The notes under the pieces: model-generated
Told to the model about the DNA's origin: nothing
Database searches by the model: none
The model's input: only the letters and a program-made list of their open reading frames with translations
Translations under genes and position numbers: made by a program
In this document: positions 1 to 8,212 of the stretch, one piece after another
Numbering within the stretch: position 1 is the first letter of the stretch
Layout of the letters: every line of letters starts with the position of its first letter
DNA from: Caulobacteraceae bacterium
Lineage (GTDB): Bacteria; Pseudomonadota; Alphaproteobacteria; Caulobacterales; Caulobacteraceae
Direction: 5' to 3'
DNA: 64,000 nt
NCBI GenBank assembly: GCA_019748055.1
Contig: JAIEQC010000012.1
Location: 1 to 64,000 of the forward strand

Positions 1-485
1 CCGCCCGCGCCGACGACCTGCTGGCCCTGCCTCGACAGCGGCTGGACCAGGCGTCGCTTCGCCTCGCCGCCGGGCTGGAGCGCAACCGCGCCGCTCATGA
101 ACGTCGCGCCGCCGCGCTGGGCGCCCGTCTCGGCCTCCATCTGCTGGAGCGCGCGATCGAGCGCCGCCGCGCGCGTCTGGACGCCGCCACCGCCCGCCTG
201 TCCGCCTTCCCCGTCACGCTGGACCGCCGCGCCGAAAGCCTGACCGCCCTGTCGCGCGCGTTGACGACGCTGGACCCGGCCCGTCCTAAACCCGGCTTCG
301 CCCGCGTCGAGGACGCCGACGGCGCCTGGCTGACCTCCGCCGCCGCCCTGACGCCCGGTCTCCCGGTGCGACTGATCATGAACGACGGCGCCGCCGGGGC
401 GACGGTCGACGGCGGCGATCCGAAGCCTGCCAAGGCCGCGCCGCGCGCGAAACCGATGCCCCCCGATCAAGGCGCCCTGTTCTGA
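1..485 (+). CDS. xseA: Exodeoxyribonuclease VII large subunit, C-terminal part
   Basis: This is the 3' end of a gene that begins before the window; about 160 codons are visible in the frame that ends with TGA at 483-485. The visible part is a long arginine/alanine/leucine-rich helical stretch (for example RRARLDAATARLSAF), followed by a short beta-rich segment and a lysine/proline tail ending DQGALF. That is the usual C-terminal layout of XseA, the large subunit of exonuclease VII, which degrades single-stranded DNA with the small subunit XseB. The nuclease core lies outside the window, so the call rests on the tail and is fairly but not fully secure. Confidence 0.75.
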   Translation, partial: ARADDLLALPRQRLDQASLRLAAGLERNRAAHERRAAALGARLGLHLLERAIERRRARLDAATARLSAFPVTLDRRAESLTALSRALTTLDPARPKPGFARVEDADGAWLTSAAALTPGLPVRLIMNDGAAGATVDGGDPKPAKAAPRAKPMPPDQGALF

Positions 486-522
486 TCTTGAGCCGCGCCA
501 CGCCCGCCCCTACCCTGCGCGC

Positions 523-714
523 ATGACCGATCAGGAAGCCCGCGTGTCCTATGGCGACGGCGATCTCGCCGTCGTGAAGCCCGGCCGTTTCGTGCGCTGC
601 GCCGTCACCGGCAAGCCCATCCCGCTTGAGGGCCTGCGCTACTGGTCGGCCCAGCGGCAGGAGGCCTACGCCGGTCCGGCCGAAGCGGCCCAGGCGCTGG
701 GCGGCGCGCGGTGA
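523..714 (+). CDS. DUF2093 family small protein
   Basis: The 63-residue product resembles the small alphaproteobacterial DUF2093 family, with a central VKPGRFVRCAVTGKPIPLEG segment followed by LRYWSAQRQEAYA. No function is established. There is no signal peptide or membrane segment. It lies 37 bases after xseA, and its TGA overlaps the GTG start of the M23 peptidase, so the two are probably co-translated. It could be a small zinc- or nucleic-acid-binding protein, but the sequence does not show this. Confidence 0.7.
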   Translation: MTDQEARVSYGDGDLAVVKPGRFVRCAVTGKPIPLEGLRYWSAQRQEAYAGPAEAAQALGGAR

Positions 715-1535
715 CGCCCGACCGGCGCGCGCTGCTGGCGGGCGCCGGGGCCTTGTCGCTCGCCGGACCCGCCCGCGCCGACGTGCCCCTTACGCTGCAA
801 GGCCGGTTCCAGCAGGGCGGCCACGTCATCGGCCGCACCACGCCTCGTGCCCTGATCTACGTGGACGGCGAGGCGCTGACCCAGGCCTCTGCCGCCGGCT
901 GGTTCTTCGTCGGCTTCGACCGAGACGCCGCAACGTCGACGGAGATCGTGGTCCGCGACGGCCGGCAGGAGGCGCGTCGCCGCCTGACCCTGACCCCCGG
1001 CGCCTTCCCCGTCACCCGCGTGGACGGCCTGCCGACCTCGACGATCGAGCCGACGGCCCCCGACATCCTGGCCCGGATCGAACGTGAGGTCGCGATCAAG
1101 GCCGAGGGCTTCGCCAGCCGCATCGACGCCGACGACTTCCGCGACGGCTTCGCCTGGCCGCTGGACCAGATCCGCGTGACCAGCGCCTGGGGCGCCCAGC
1201 GCGTCCTGAACGGCACGCCCGCCCGGCCCCACTACGGCATCGACCTGGGCGCCGCAGAAGGCTCGCCGATCCGGGCGCCTGCCGCGGGCGTGGTGGCCTT
1301 GGCAGAATCCGATCTGCATTTCGAGGGCGGCCTGACCCTCATCGATCACGGCCAAGGACTGATCAGCGCCTATCTGCACCAGTCCCGGCTTGATGTGCGC
1401 CGCGGCGACCGCGTGACGCGGGGACAGGCGCTCGGCCGGGTCGGGGCGCGAGGTCGCGCCACGGGTCCGCATCTGTGCTGGCGTCTGAAATGGCGCGACC
1501 GGAACCTCGATCCCTCACTGTTGGTGAGGACCTGA
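711..1535 (+). CDS. M23 family metallopeptidase (LytM-type murein endopeptidase)
   Basis: The 274-residue protein starts with a twin-arginine-like leader (DRRALLAGAGALSLAGPARA, about residues 4-23), so it is probably exported. The C-terminal half is an M23/LytM domain: HYGIDLG (H174 and D178 as zinc ligands), the LIDHGQG turn, then YLHQ and TGPHLCWRL. In the family the last motif is normally HxH; here the second position is cysteine. M23 enzymes cut peptidoglycan cross-bridges or act as amidase activators. The GTG start overlaps the preceding stop codon. The Cys could still bind zinc, or the enzyme could be a regulatory LytM protein without activity. Confidence 0.85.
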   Translation: MTPDRRALLAGAGALSLAGPARADVPLTLQGRFQQGGHVIGRTTPRALIYVDGEALTQASAAGWFFVGFDRDAATSTEIVVRDGRQEARRRLTLTPGAFPVTRVDGLPTSTIEPTAPDILARIEREVAIKAEGFASRIDADDFRDGFAWPLDQIRVTSAWGAQRVLNGTPARPHYGIDLGAAEGSPIRAPAAGVVALAESDLHFEGGLTLIDHGQGLISAYLHQSRLDVRRGDRVTRGQALGRVGARGRATGPHLCWRLKWRDRNLDPSLLVRT

Positions 1536-1598
1536 CCAAGCATCATCACAGCCTATCGGTGCGATGAGAAATAGTTTCAGTAACGATTTACCGGCCTG

Positions 1599-1612
1599 TT
1601 ACAGGTCTGTAA
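1599..1612. promoter_or_regulatory. Perfect dyad TTACAG-GT-CTGTAA before the response regulator gene
   Basis: Two 6-base arms separated by GT form a perfect inverted repeat 46 bases before the chosen ATG at 1658. This is a typical size for a dimeric repressor or activator site, but no binding protein can be named. The surrounding 1536-1657 intergenic stretch is AT-richer than its neighbours, which fits a promoter. Confidence 0.3.
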
Positions 1613-1657
1613 TCTGATGCCGTGGCCGCGGGCTGGCGGCGCTGCGATTTCTCCCGA

Positions 1658-2182
1658 ATGTCTTCCCTGAACGCCCTCCAAATCCTGCTGGTCGACGACA
1701 ATCAGCATATGCGCGCCATCACGGCGGCGATCCTTCAGTCGGCCGGCATCCGCAAGATCCGCGAAGTCGCCGACGGCGGCGCTGCGCTCGACGCTCTCCG
1801 GGAGCAGGTCTTCGACGTCGCCATCGTCGACTTCAACATGTTCCCGCTCGACGGGGTGGAGTTCACCCGCCTGGTCCGCAACAGCCCCGACAGCGCCAAT
1901 CCCTATCTGCCGATCATCATGATGACCGGTCATTCGGAAAAGAGCCGGGTCCAGGAAGCGCGCGACGCAGGCGTGACCGAGTTCGTGGTCAAGCCGATCA
2001 CCGCCAAGGCCATCCTCGAGCGGCTGAATGCCGTCATCTTCAAACCGCGTCCGTTCGTGAAGACCGACGGCTATTTCGGCCCCGACCGACGCCGCACTCA
2101 GTCGAAGAATTTCCGCGGCCCCTTCCGGAGGTCCACCGATTCCCGGGACACGGTTCAGTCCGCGGACGAGACCGCCGCATAG
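1658..2182 (+). CDS. Single-domain response regulator (CheY-like) with basic C-terminal tail
   Basis: The 174-residue protein has one receiver domain: QILLVDDN carries the acidic pair, AIVDFNM the phospho-accepting Asp, IIMMTGH the switch Thr and FVVKPI the conserved Lys. After about residue 125 there is no output domain, only a charged tail containing YFGPDRRR, a motif seen in other alphaproteobacterial stand-alone regulators (recalled, not searched). The ATG at 1658 is preferred over an upstream in-frame GTG at 1622 because the receiver fold starts soon after it. The last 28 bases overlap the end of the convergent acyltransferase gene. The partner kinase is not in the window. Confidence 0.85.
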   Translation: MSSLNALQILLVDDNQHMRAITAAILQSAGIRKIREVADGGAALDALREQVFDVAIVDFNMFPLDGVEFTRLVRNSPDSANPYLPIIMMTGHSEKSRVQEARDAGVTEFVVKPITAKAILERLNAVIFKPRPFVKTDGYFGPDRRRTQSKNFRGPFRRSTDSRDTVQSADETAA

Positions 2183-3078
2183 ACCTTGTCCGGCCACCGT
2201 TTGTGGACCCAGAACCAGTCTTCGGGGACCTCCCGCACGCGATCCTCGACGAAGCTGGTGACGGCCTGGACGCCTGTTGCGATGTCGACGGCGCGGTCGC
2301 CGGTTTTCTCGAGCACGATCGGCTCATGCGCCGTCACTCGGAACCGGACCCCCGGCAGGCGCACAACGCTCATGGGCTGCAGCACCGTTCCGAACCGCAG
2401 CGCCAGCCGCGACGGCCCCGGCGCCGCGTTCACCGGCTGGCCGAAGAAGATCACCTCCGGCCCCTCGCTGAACTTCTGATCGTTCATCAGCGCCACCGAT
2501 TCGCCGCGCTCCAGCCCGGCCAGCAGCTCGCGCGCGCCGTCGCCGCCCTTGGGCGCGAACAGCTTCACGCCATAACGGGCACGGGCTCGGCGGATCTGGG
2601 CGTCGACGTAGGGGTTGTTGGCCTGGCGATAAGTGATCTGGCACGGCACCCCGGCCGCCAGGATCGCCGCCGGCATGGTCTCGAAACAGGCCAGGTGCCC
2701 GGAGACGAACACCACCGGCCGGCCCGAGTCCCGGATCGCGTGCAGCCTTTCCAGCCCCACGACCTCCAGCCGACCGGACTCCATCGTGATCCGGTCCAGC
2801 AGCGTCGTCTCGGCGAAGGTCCGGCCCGTCCGCTCCCAGCTTTCCAGCGCCAGCCGCTCACGCGCCGCCGCATCCATGTCCGGAAAGGCAATGCGCAGGT
2901 TCCGCATCACCGTCCGATGCGTGCCGGTCTTCGGCCCGATCGTCTTCAGCAGCCAGCCGCCGAACGCCGACGCCCGTTCCACGCCCAGCGCCCGCAGCAG
3001 GGCAGTCAGTCCGGCGAAGGCGACCGCCTCCAGCCGCCAGACCAGGTCTTGCGCCAAGCTGACCTTGTCACCAGGCAA
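2155..3078 (-). CDS. Lipid A biosynthesis acyltransferase-like protein (LpxL/HtrB family)
   Basis: The 307-residue protein matches the late lipid A acyltransferase family, which moves an acyl chain onto the lipid A precursor at the inner membrane. It has a hydrophobic N-terminus, NLRIAFPDM, VVFVSGHLACFETMP with the HX4E catalytic motif (HLACFE), a NNPYVD segment and a WFWVHKRW C-terminus typical of the family. The apparent start is TTG at 3078, overlapping the end of the upstream SDR gene by 11 bases; a second TTG lies at 3057. The gene is convergent with the response regulator and shares 28 bases with it. Acyl specificity cannot be read from the sequence. Confidence 0.85.
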   Translation of the reverse strand: MPGDKVSLAQDLVWRLEAVAFAGLTALLRALGVERASAFGGWLLKTIGPKTGTHRTVMRNLRIAFPDMDAAARERLALESWERTGRTFAETTLLDRITMESGRLEVVGLERLHAIRDSGRPVVFVSGHLACFETMPAAILAAGVPCQITYRQANNPYVDAQIRRARARYGVKLFAPKGGDGARELLAGLERGESVALMNDQKFSEGPEVIFFGQPVNAAPGPSRLALRFGTVLQPMSVVRLPGVRFRVTAHEPIVLEKTGDRAVDIATGVQAVTSFVEDRVREVPEDWFWVHKRWPDKVYAAVSSAD

Positions 3079-3853
3079 TGGTGATTCCGCCGTCCACGAC
3101 CAGCGTCTGGCCCGTCATGTAGGTCGAGGCGGGCGACGCCAGATAGACCGCCGCACCGGCGATCTCGTCCGGCATGCCGATGCGGCGCAGGGGGGCGGGG
3201 TCAGTCGCGACCTTCAGGATCTCCGGGTTCTCCCAGAGGTATCGGGCGAAGTCGGTCTTGATCAGGCCCGGGGCGATGCAGTTCACGCGCACGTTCGACG
3301 GCCCCCACTCCACCGCCAGATTGCGCGCCAGCTGCATGTCGGCGGCCTTGGAGATGTTGTAGGCGCCGATCAGGGCGTTCCCGCGCAGGCCGCCGATCGA
3401 CGAGACGATGATGATCGAGCCGTCCTTCCGCTCCAGCATCTCCGGCGCGACCATCTGGATCAGCCAGTGGTTTGAGACCACGTTGTTCTGCAGGATCTTG
3501 TCGAACTGCTCGTCCGAGATGCCGGCCATCGGCCCCGCATAGGGGTTGGACGCCGCGTTGCAGACCAGGACGTCGATCTGACCGAACGCCGCCCGCGTCT
3601 CGTTCACCAGTCGCTGCAGGTCCTCCTTCGACGCGATGTTGGCCGGGACCGCGATGGCCCGTCCTTCGCCGAAGCGGGCGTTGATCTCGCTGGCCACCTC
3701 GTCGCAGGGCCCCGGCTTGCGCGAGGAGATGACGACGTTGGCGCCGTGCTCGGCCATCCGCTCGGCGATCGCCTTGCCGATCCCGCGCGAGGACCCGGTG
3801 ATGACTGCCGTCTTGCCGGTCAGATCGAACAGTTCCACGGGCGGCCCTTTCAT
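3068..3853 (-). CDS. SDR family NAD(P)-dependent oxidoreductase
   Basis: A classical short-chain dehydrogenase of 261 residues. The cofactor motif TGSSRGIGKA (TGxxxGxG) is near residue 19, CNAASNPY corresponds to the NNAG region, VSSIGG holds the catalytic serine, YNISK the Tyr and Lys, and IAPGLIKTDF follows. The C-terminus GQTLVVDGGITIAW is typical. The ATG at 3853 gives the normal SDR length; an upstream in-frame extension to 3895 looks non-coding. The gene is translationally coupled to the acyltransferase, so a lipid-related substrate is possible, but the substrate is unknown. Confidence 0.88.
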   Translation of the reverse strand: MKGPPVELFDLTGKTAVITGSSRGIGKAIAERMAEHGANVVISSRKPGPCDEVASEINARFGEGRAIAVPANIASKEDLQRLVNETRAAFGQIDVLVCNAASNPYAGPMAGISDEQFDKILQNNVVSNHWLIQMVAPEMLERKDGSIIIVSSIGGLRGNALIGAYNISKAADMQLARNLAVEWGPSNVRVNCIAPGLIKTDFARYLWENPEILKVATDPAPLRRIGMPDEIAGAAVYLASPASTYMTGQTLVVDGGITIAW

Positions 3854-3942
3854 TCCCAGGTTTTCTTCGGCCGATCTCTGGCCGTTCCGACGCAATAGCC
3901 GGATACTCGGCCGATTCCACCCGGAAAGGGTCTTCTGTCCCG

Positions 3943-5217
3943 ATGCGCGCGGTCACCACGGGCTTCCTGTTCTTCGGCTATCTGTTCCTCGGCATGACCG
4001 TGGGCGCTCTGCTCTGGCGGGGCGGGCTGGGCGTGGGGGCCGGCGTGGCCGGGACGCTGGGAACCTTGGGCGTGCTGGCCGCCGTCCACGTCGCCGCCGC
4101 TTCGGCCGCGCGGGCGCGGGCCCTGTCGCTGGAGATCGCCCAGGTGCGCGAGGCGCACCGCCTGCTGGCCGACGCCATGGAGCAGACGCAAGGCGCCCTG
4201 TCCGACCTGGCCCAGGCGATCGAGAGCGGCCCCCTGTCGCGCGCTGATGAACTGACCGGCGAGGTCCGCATGCTGGAGACCCTGATCCAGCAGATGAGCG
4301 AGAGCGTGGATCAACGGCTGGCCGACGCCCGCCCGCCGGCCAGCCCGTTCGAGGATCGCCACCGCCGCGCCGCCGACGCCCTGCTTCGCACCGTCCACGA
4401 CGCCCTGACCGAGAACCGGGTCGACCTGTATCTCCAGCCGGTCGTCAGCCTGCCCCAGCGCCGGACCGTCTTCTACGAAAGCTTCACCCGCCTGCGCGAT
4501 TCGACCGACCGGGTGATGATGCCGGCCGAGTATCTGTCGATCGCCGAGGGCGAGGGCTTGGTGCCCGCCATCGACAACCTCCTGCTCTTCCGCTGCGCCC
4601 AGATCGTGCGCCGCCTGGCCCGCCAGGACCGCAAGGTCGGCGTCTTCTGCAACGTGGCCCTGTCCTCGCTCGGCGACGAGACCTTCTTCCCGCAGTTCCT
4701 GGAGTTTCTCAGTCAGAACCGCGACCTGAATCAGGCGCTGATCTTCGAGCTGGGGCAGGCCACCTTCGACGCGCGCGGCGCCGTCGAGGCGCGCAACATG
4801 GCCAAGCTGGCCGACCTCGGATTCCGCTTCTCCATCGACAAGGTCCAGACGCTGGATCTCGACTTCGCCGACTTGCAGCGTTCGGACGTCAAGTTCGTGA
4901 AGGTGGCCGCCGATCTGCTGATCGAGCAGCTGCTGGACCTCGACGGCGCGGCCCCCCTGCCCTCCCTGCCCGACATCCGCGCCGCCGACTTCGCCGGCCT
5001 GACGCGCCGCTACGGCATCGAGGTGATCGCCGAAAAGTGCGAGAACGAGCGCCAGATCGTGGACGTGCTGGAGCTCGACGTCGGCATGGGCCAGGGCCAC
5101 CTGTTCGGAGAGCCGCGCGCCATCAAGGAGGACGTCCTGGCCGAAACCGACCCCCCGGCCGAGTTCCTTCGCTCGACCCTGCGGACGGCCGAAACGCGCC
5201 GTCGGCGCCTCGGCTAG
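3943..5217 (+). CDS. tipF: TipF-like degenerate EAL-domain protein, flagellar placement
   Basis: The 424-residue protein has two N-terminal membrane segments (about residues 4-22 and 27-52), a coiled-coil stretch to about residue 130 and a C-terminal EAL fold. The signature EAL is replaced by ESF in VFYESFTRLRD; the metal and catalytic motifs are eroded too (FCNVALSS, FELGQ, SIDKVQT). Caulobacter TipF has the same layout, binds c-di-GMP without hydrolysing it and positions the flagellum. Here the Glu of the EAL position remains, compatible with ligand binding. It is followed 32 bases later by lspA. The assignment rests on architecture and lineage, not on a direct alignment. Confidence 0.72.
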   Translation: MRAVTTGFLFFGYLFLGMTVGALLWRGGLGVGAGVAGTLGTLGVLAAVHVAAASAARARALSLEIAQVREAHRLLADAMEQTQGALSDLAQAIESGPLSRADELTGEVRMLETLIQQMSESVDQRLADARPPASPFEDRHRRAADALLRTVHDALTENRVDLYLQPVVSLPQRRTVFYESFTRLRDSTDRVMMPAEYLSIAEGEGLVPAIDNLLLFRCAQIVRRLARQDRKVGVFCNVALSSLGDETFFPQFLEFLSQNRDLNQALIFELGQATFDARGAVEARNMAKLADLGFRFSIDKVQTLDLDFADLQRSDVKFVKVAADLLIEQLLDLDGAAPLPSLPDIRAADFAGLTRRYGIEVIAEKCENERQIVDVLELDVGMGQGHLFGEPRAIKEDVLAETDPPAEFLRSTLRTAETRRRRLG

Positions 5218-5249
5218 CCTTGGCCGTCGCCGCCTGCTAACCGCGCCGC

Positions 5250-5795
5250 ATGAATATCCCCCGCATAGCCTGGGCCGCCTACGGGTTCGCCGTTCTGATC
5301 ATCCTGCTGGACCAGGCGACCAAGGCTTGGGTTCTGGGCTCGGCCGACGTGTCGGACGTGGCGATGATTCCCGACGGCTGGCGCTTCGCAGAGGTCATCC
5401 CCGGCATCTTCAACATCACCATGGTCCGCAATACCGGCGTCAGCTTCGGCCTGTTCGGCGGCGGGGGCGCGCGCTGGATCCTCACGGTGTTTTCGATCCT
5501 GGTGTCCGCCTTTCTCGTTTGGTGGGCGACGCGCACCGACCGCCGCATCCTGATCTCGGCGATCGGCCTGGTCATCGGGGGCGCGATCGGCAACGCGATC
5601 GACCGCATTCAGTACGGTTACGTCGTCGACTTTCTGGACTTTTCAAGCATCACCGTCTCCGGCACGCGCGTCTTCCCGTGGGTGTTCAACGTCGCGGACG
5701 CGGCGATAACGGTCGGTGTGGTCCTCCTGTTCATCGACGGATTCCTCAGCGACCGGCGCCCGGCTCAGGTTGGCGCGGCCCCTGAAAAGTCGTAA
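5250..5795 (+). CDS. lspA: Lipoprotein signal peptidase (signal peptidase II)
   Basis: The 181-residue inner-membrane aspartyl protease cuts the signal peptide of prolipoproteins after diacylglyceryl modification. It has four predicted membrane segments. The family motifs are clear: LDQATKAWV near the N-terminus, VRNTGVSFGLF, GNAIDRIQYGYVVDFLDF with one catalytic Asp, and FNVADAAITVG with the other. It follows tipF by 32 bases and precedes the lipoprotein gene bamF, whose product is a likely substrate. Confidence 0.95.
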   Translation: MNIPRIAWAAYGFAVLIILLDQATKAWVLGSADVSDVAMIPDGWRFAEVIPGIFNITMVRNTGVSFGLFGGGGARWILTVFSILVSAFLVWWATRTDRRILISAIGLVIGGAIGNAIDRIQYGYVVDFLDFSSITVSGTRVFPWVFNVADAAITVGVVLLFIDGFLSDRRPAQVGAAPEKS

Positions 5796-5859
5796 TCAGC
5801 CGTTTCTCAAGGGGGAAGCGCTTCGCGCATCCGACCCGCCGTCGTGAGTTGAAGACCCC

Positions 5860-6432
5860 ATGTCGATCCGCAAGTTCGCCGTTCTTGGCCTCATCGCCGC
5901 CTCCGCCGTCAGCCTGGGGGCTTGCTCCAGCATCCGCCAGTCGATCGGCGCGACGCGCGTCGTGCCGGACGAGTTTCTGACGGTCTCGACCGCTCCGCTC
6001 AGCCTACCGCCCGAGTACGGCCTGCGTCCCCCGCAGCCGGGACAGCCGCGCCCGCAGGACGTGACGCCCGAGCTCGAGGCTCGTCGCATCCTGGCTCAGG
6101 AACGCGGAGCCGTGACCCGTTCCGATGGTGAGCGGGCTCTGGCCCAGCGCGTCGGCGCCGGCACTGAGGCGGTCGACAGCCGCGTCCGCTACATGGTCGA
6201 CGACGAGTTCGGCAACCTGGCGCACAAGGAAACCAGCTGGGCCGACCGCGTCATGTTCTGGCGCCGCGACGACGCCAGCACCCAGGCCGCGACCCAGATC
6301 ACGACCGGCGACGGGGCCGTCACCATCGACGCAGCGACGGAATACGAACGTATGCAGCAACTGACCGGCGGTCAGAACGCGATCGTGATCCAGTCGCGTC
6401 GCCCCGGCGCGTTCAAGCTGCCGGGCCTCTAG
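5860..6432 (+). CDS. bamF: BamF-type lipoprotein of the beta-barrel assembly machinery (DUF3035)
   Basis: The 190-residue protein has a lipoprotein signal ending in LGAC with the lipidated Cys at residue 22. It is followed by VVPDEFLTVSTAPLSLPPEY, the conserved DUF3035 segment that resembles the N-terminal region of BamC. In Caulobacter this family is the BamF subunit of the outer-membrane BAM complex. The C-terminal half is low in recognisable motifs. It lies directly after lspA, and its last codon is only 3 bases from the end of the convergent ispH gene. Confidence 0.78.
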   Translation: MSIRKFAVLGLIAASAVSLGACSSIRQSIGATRVVPDEFLTVSTAPLSLPPEYGLRPPQPGQPRPQDVTPELEARRILAQERGAVTRSDGERALAQRVGAGTEAVDSRVRYMVDDEFGNLAHKETSWADRVMFWRRDDASTQAATQITTGDGAVTIDAATEYERMQQLTGGQNAIVIQSRRPGAFKLPGL

Positions 6433-6435
6433 ACC

Positions 6436-7407
6436 TCAGGCCGTCAGCAGCCTCGGCAGCTTGAAGGTGACGGTCTCACGCAGGCCGTCATCTTCGCTGA
6501 CCTCGACGTCGAAGCGCGCACCGACCGCGTCGATGACCCCCTGCACCAGGCTTTCCGGAGCCGAGGCCCCGGCCGTAACGCCCAGAGACCGCACGCCCTC
6601 GAACCAGCCCCAGTCGATGGCGGACGCGTCGTCGACCAGATGCGCGGACGGCGCCCCCGCCCGAAGGGCCACCTCCACAAGACGCACGGAGTTCGAGGAG
6701 TTTCCGGACCCGACCACAAGGACCAGGTCACACGCCTCGCCCAGCCTTTTCACGGCTTCCTGCCGGTTCGTGGTCGCGTAGCAGATGTCTTCCTTGTGGG
6801 GGTCGGGCAGTTCAGGGAACCGTCGCTTCAACGCCGCCAGAATCTCCGCCGTGTCGTCGACGGACAGCGTGGTTTGCGTGGCATAGGCCAAGGGCGCATC
6901 CCCCGGCCGCTCAAACGCTTCGGCGTCCTCGACGGTCTCGATCAGGCTGATCGCGCCCTCCGGCAGCTGGCCCATCGTGCCGACCACCTCAGGATGACCG
7001 GCATGTCCGATCAGCAGGATGTGACGACCGGCGGCGTGATGACGCTCGGCCTCCACATGCACCTTGGAAACCAGGGGACAGGTCGCGTCCAGAAACAGCA
7101 TCTGACGCGATCTCGCGGTCTGCGGGACCGACTTCGGCACGCCATGCGCCGAAAAGACCACCGGACGATCGTCGGGACACTGGTCCAATTCCTTCACGAA
7201 GACCGCACCCATGGCCTTCAGGCGATCGACCACGTGCTTGTTGTGAACGATCTCGTGCCGCACGTAGACGGGCGCACCGTACTTCTCGAGCGCGCGTTCC
7301 ACGATCTGGATCGCCCGGTCCACGCCCGCACAAAACCCTCGCGGCGCGGCGAGACGAACCGTCAGATGCGGGCGCTCGGGTTGCTGAGTGGCGACGGTCA
7401 CGGTCAT
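6436..7407 (-). CDS. ispH: 4-hydroxy-3-methylbut-2-enyl diphosphate reductase
   Basis: IspH catalyses the last step of the non-mevalonate isoprenoid pathway, forming IPP and DMAPP with a [4Fe-4S] cluster. The 323-residue protein shows the cluster cysteines in [21 protein letters not shown] and [11 protein letters not shown], the [15 protein letters not shown] loop and the GSGNSSNS substrate loop. Length and motif order are normal. It is a single gene, convergent with bamF and divergent from the secreted-protein gene that begins at about 7538. Confidence 0.96.
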   Translation of the reverse strand: MTVTVATQQPERPHLTVRLAAPRGFCAGVDRAIQIVERALEKYGAPVYVRHEIVHNKHVVDRLKAMGAVFVKELDQCPDDRPVVFSAHGVPKSVPQTARSRQMLFLDATCPLVSKVHVEAERHHAAGRHILLIGHAGHPEVVGTMGQLPEGAISLIETVEDAEAFERPGDAPLAYATQTTLSVDDTAEILAALKRRFPELPDPHKEDICYATTNRQEAVKRLGEACDLVLVVGSGNSSNSVRLVEVALRAGAPSAHLVDDASAIDWGWFEGVRSLGVTAGASAPESLVQGVIDAVGARFDVEVSEDDGLRETVTFKLPRLLTA

Positions 7408-7537
7408 GTCTGGTCTGTACAGCGCCCGCCCGCCGCGCGCTACCGCGCGACGTTTGCCGCGCCTCGCTTTAGCCGCTATCAGCGGCGAGCGTCACAACGG
7501 GCCGGGCATGCAGCCTGACGCCCGCCCTCCCAGTCGG

Positions 7538-8212
7538 ATGTCCAAGATCATGCGTCGCGTCGTTCCGCTCCTTCTCGCCGCCGGCCTTGCGGTCGCCGCC
7601 CTGCCGTCCGTCGCCGTGGCCCAGTCTCAAGGCGGCCGAGGCGAGACCGCCGACGGCCAGCAGGCCAACCAGAGAGAGCGTCAGCCGCGGTTCGCGCCTC
7701 TCTCGCGTCGAGCCAACGCCGGGCCCTGCCCGACGGTGCGCATTCTCTACGACGCCGCCCGCTACGTCGAACTGGCCGATGGTCGCGCCCGTGCCGGCAG
7801 CGTCGGCTGGACCGGAGAAATCGAGGGCGTCACGTCCGAGTGCAGCTATCGCAACGACGAGCCGATCACGATCGACATGGATTTGTTGTTCCGGCTCGGC
7901 AAGGGGCCGGCCGCCCAGGGCGAAGGTCGCACCTACCGCTACTGGGTCGCCGTGACCGCCCGAGACCGGGCCGTTCTCGCGAAAGAATACTTCGACCTTC
8001 CCGTGAACTTCGTCGACGGCGTCGATCGGATGGAAGCCCGCGAGCTCCAGCAGATCGTCATCCCTCGCGCCACTGCGACGACCTCGGGTGAGAATTTTGA
8101 AGTTCTGATCGGCTTCGACGTCACGCCGGAAATGGCTCAGTTCAACCGAACCGGCAGCCGATTCTGTGTGGACGCAAGCGGAACCGATCCCGGCACCTGC
8201 GTCCGCAGATGA
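7538..8212 (+). CDS. Secreted protein of unknown function upstream of argS
   Basis: The 224-residue product has a clear Sec signal peptide ([20 protein letters not shown], cleaved after about AVAQ). The mature part contains two Cys-bearing segments ([18 protein letters not shown] and TSECSYRN) and a C-terminal [13 protein letters not shown], so it may hold disulphides in the periplasm. I do not recognise a named domain. The start at 7538 is preferred because it places the signal peptide at the N-terminus; ATG 7508 is an alternative. Its TGA overlaps the ATG of argS, so the two are probably co-expressed. Confidence 0.7.
   Translation: MSKIMRRVVPLLLAAGLAVAALPSVAVAQSQGGRGETADGQQANQRERQPRFAPLSRRANAGPCPTVRILYDAARYVELADGRARAGSVGWTGEIEGVTSECSYRNDEPITIDMDLLFRLGKGPAAQGEGRTYRYWVAVTARDRAVLAKEYFDLPVNFVDGVDRMEARELQQIVIPRATATTSGENFEVLIGFDVTPEMAQFNRTGSRFCVDASGTDPGTCVRR

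Noticed and set aside
95-433. Reverse-strand open frame opposite xseA
   Set aside because: It is the Arg/Ala/Ser-rich complement of a GC-rich coding region and has no features of its own.
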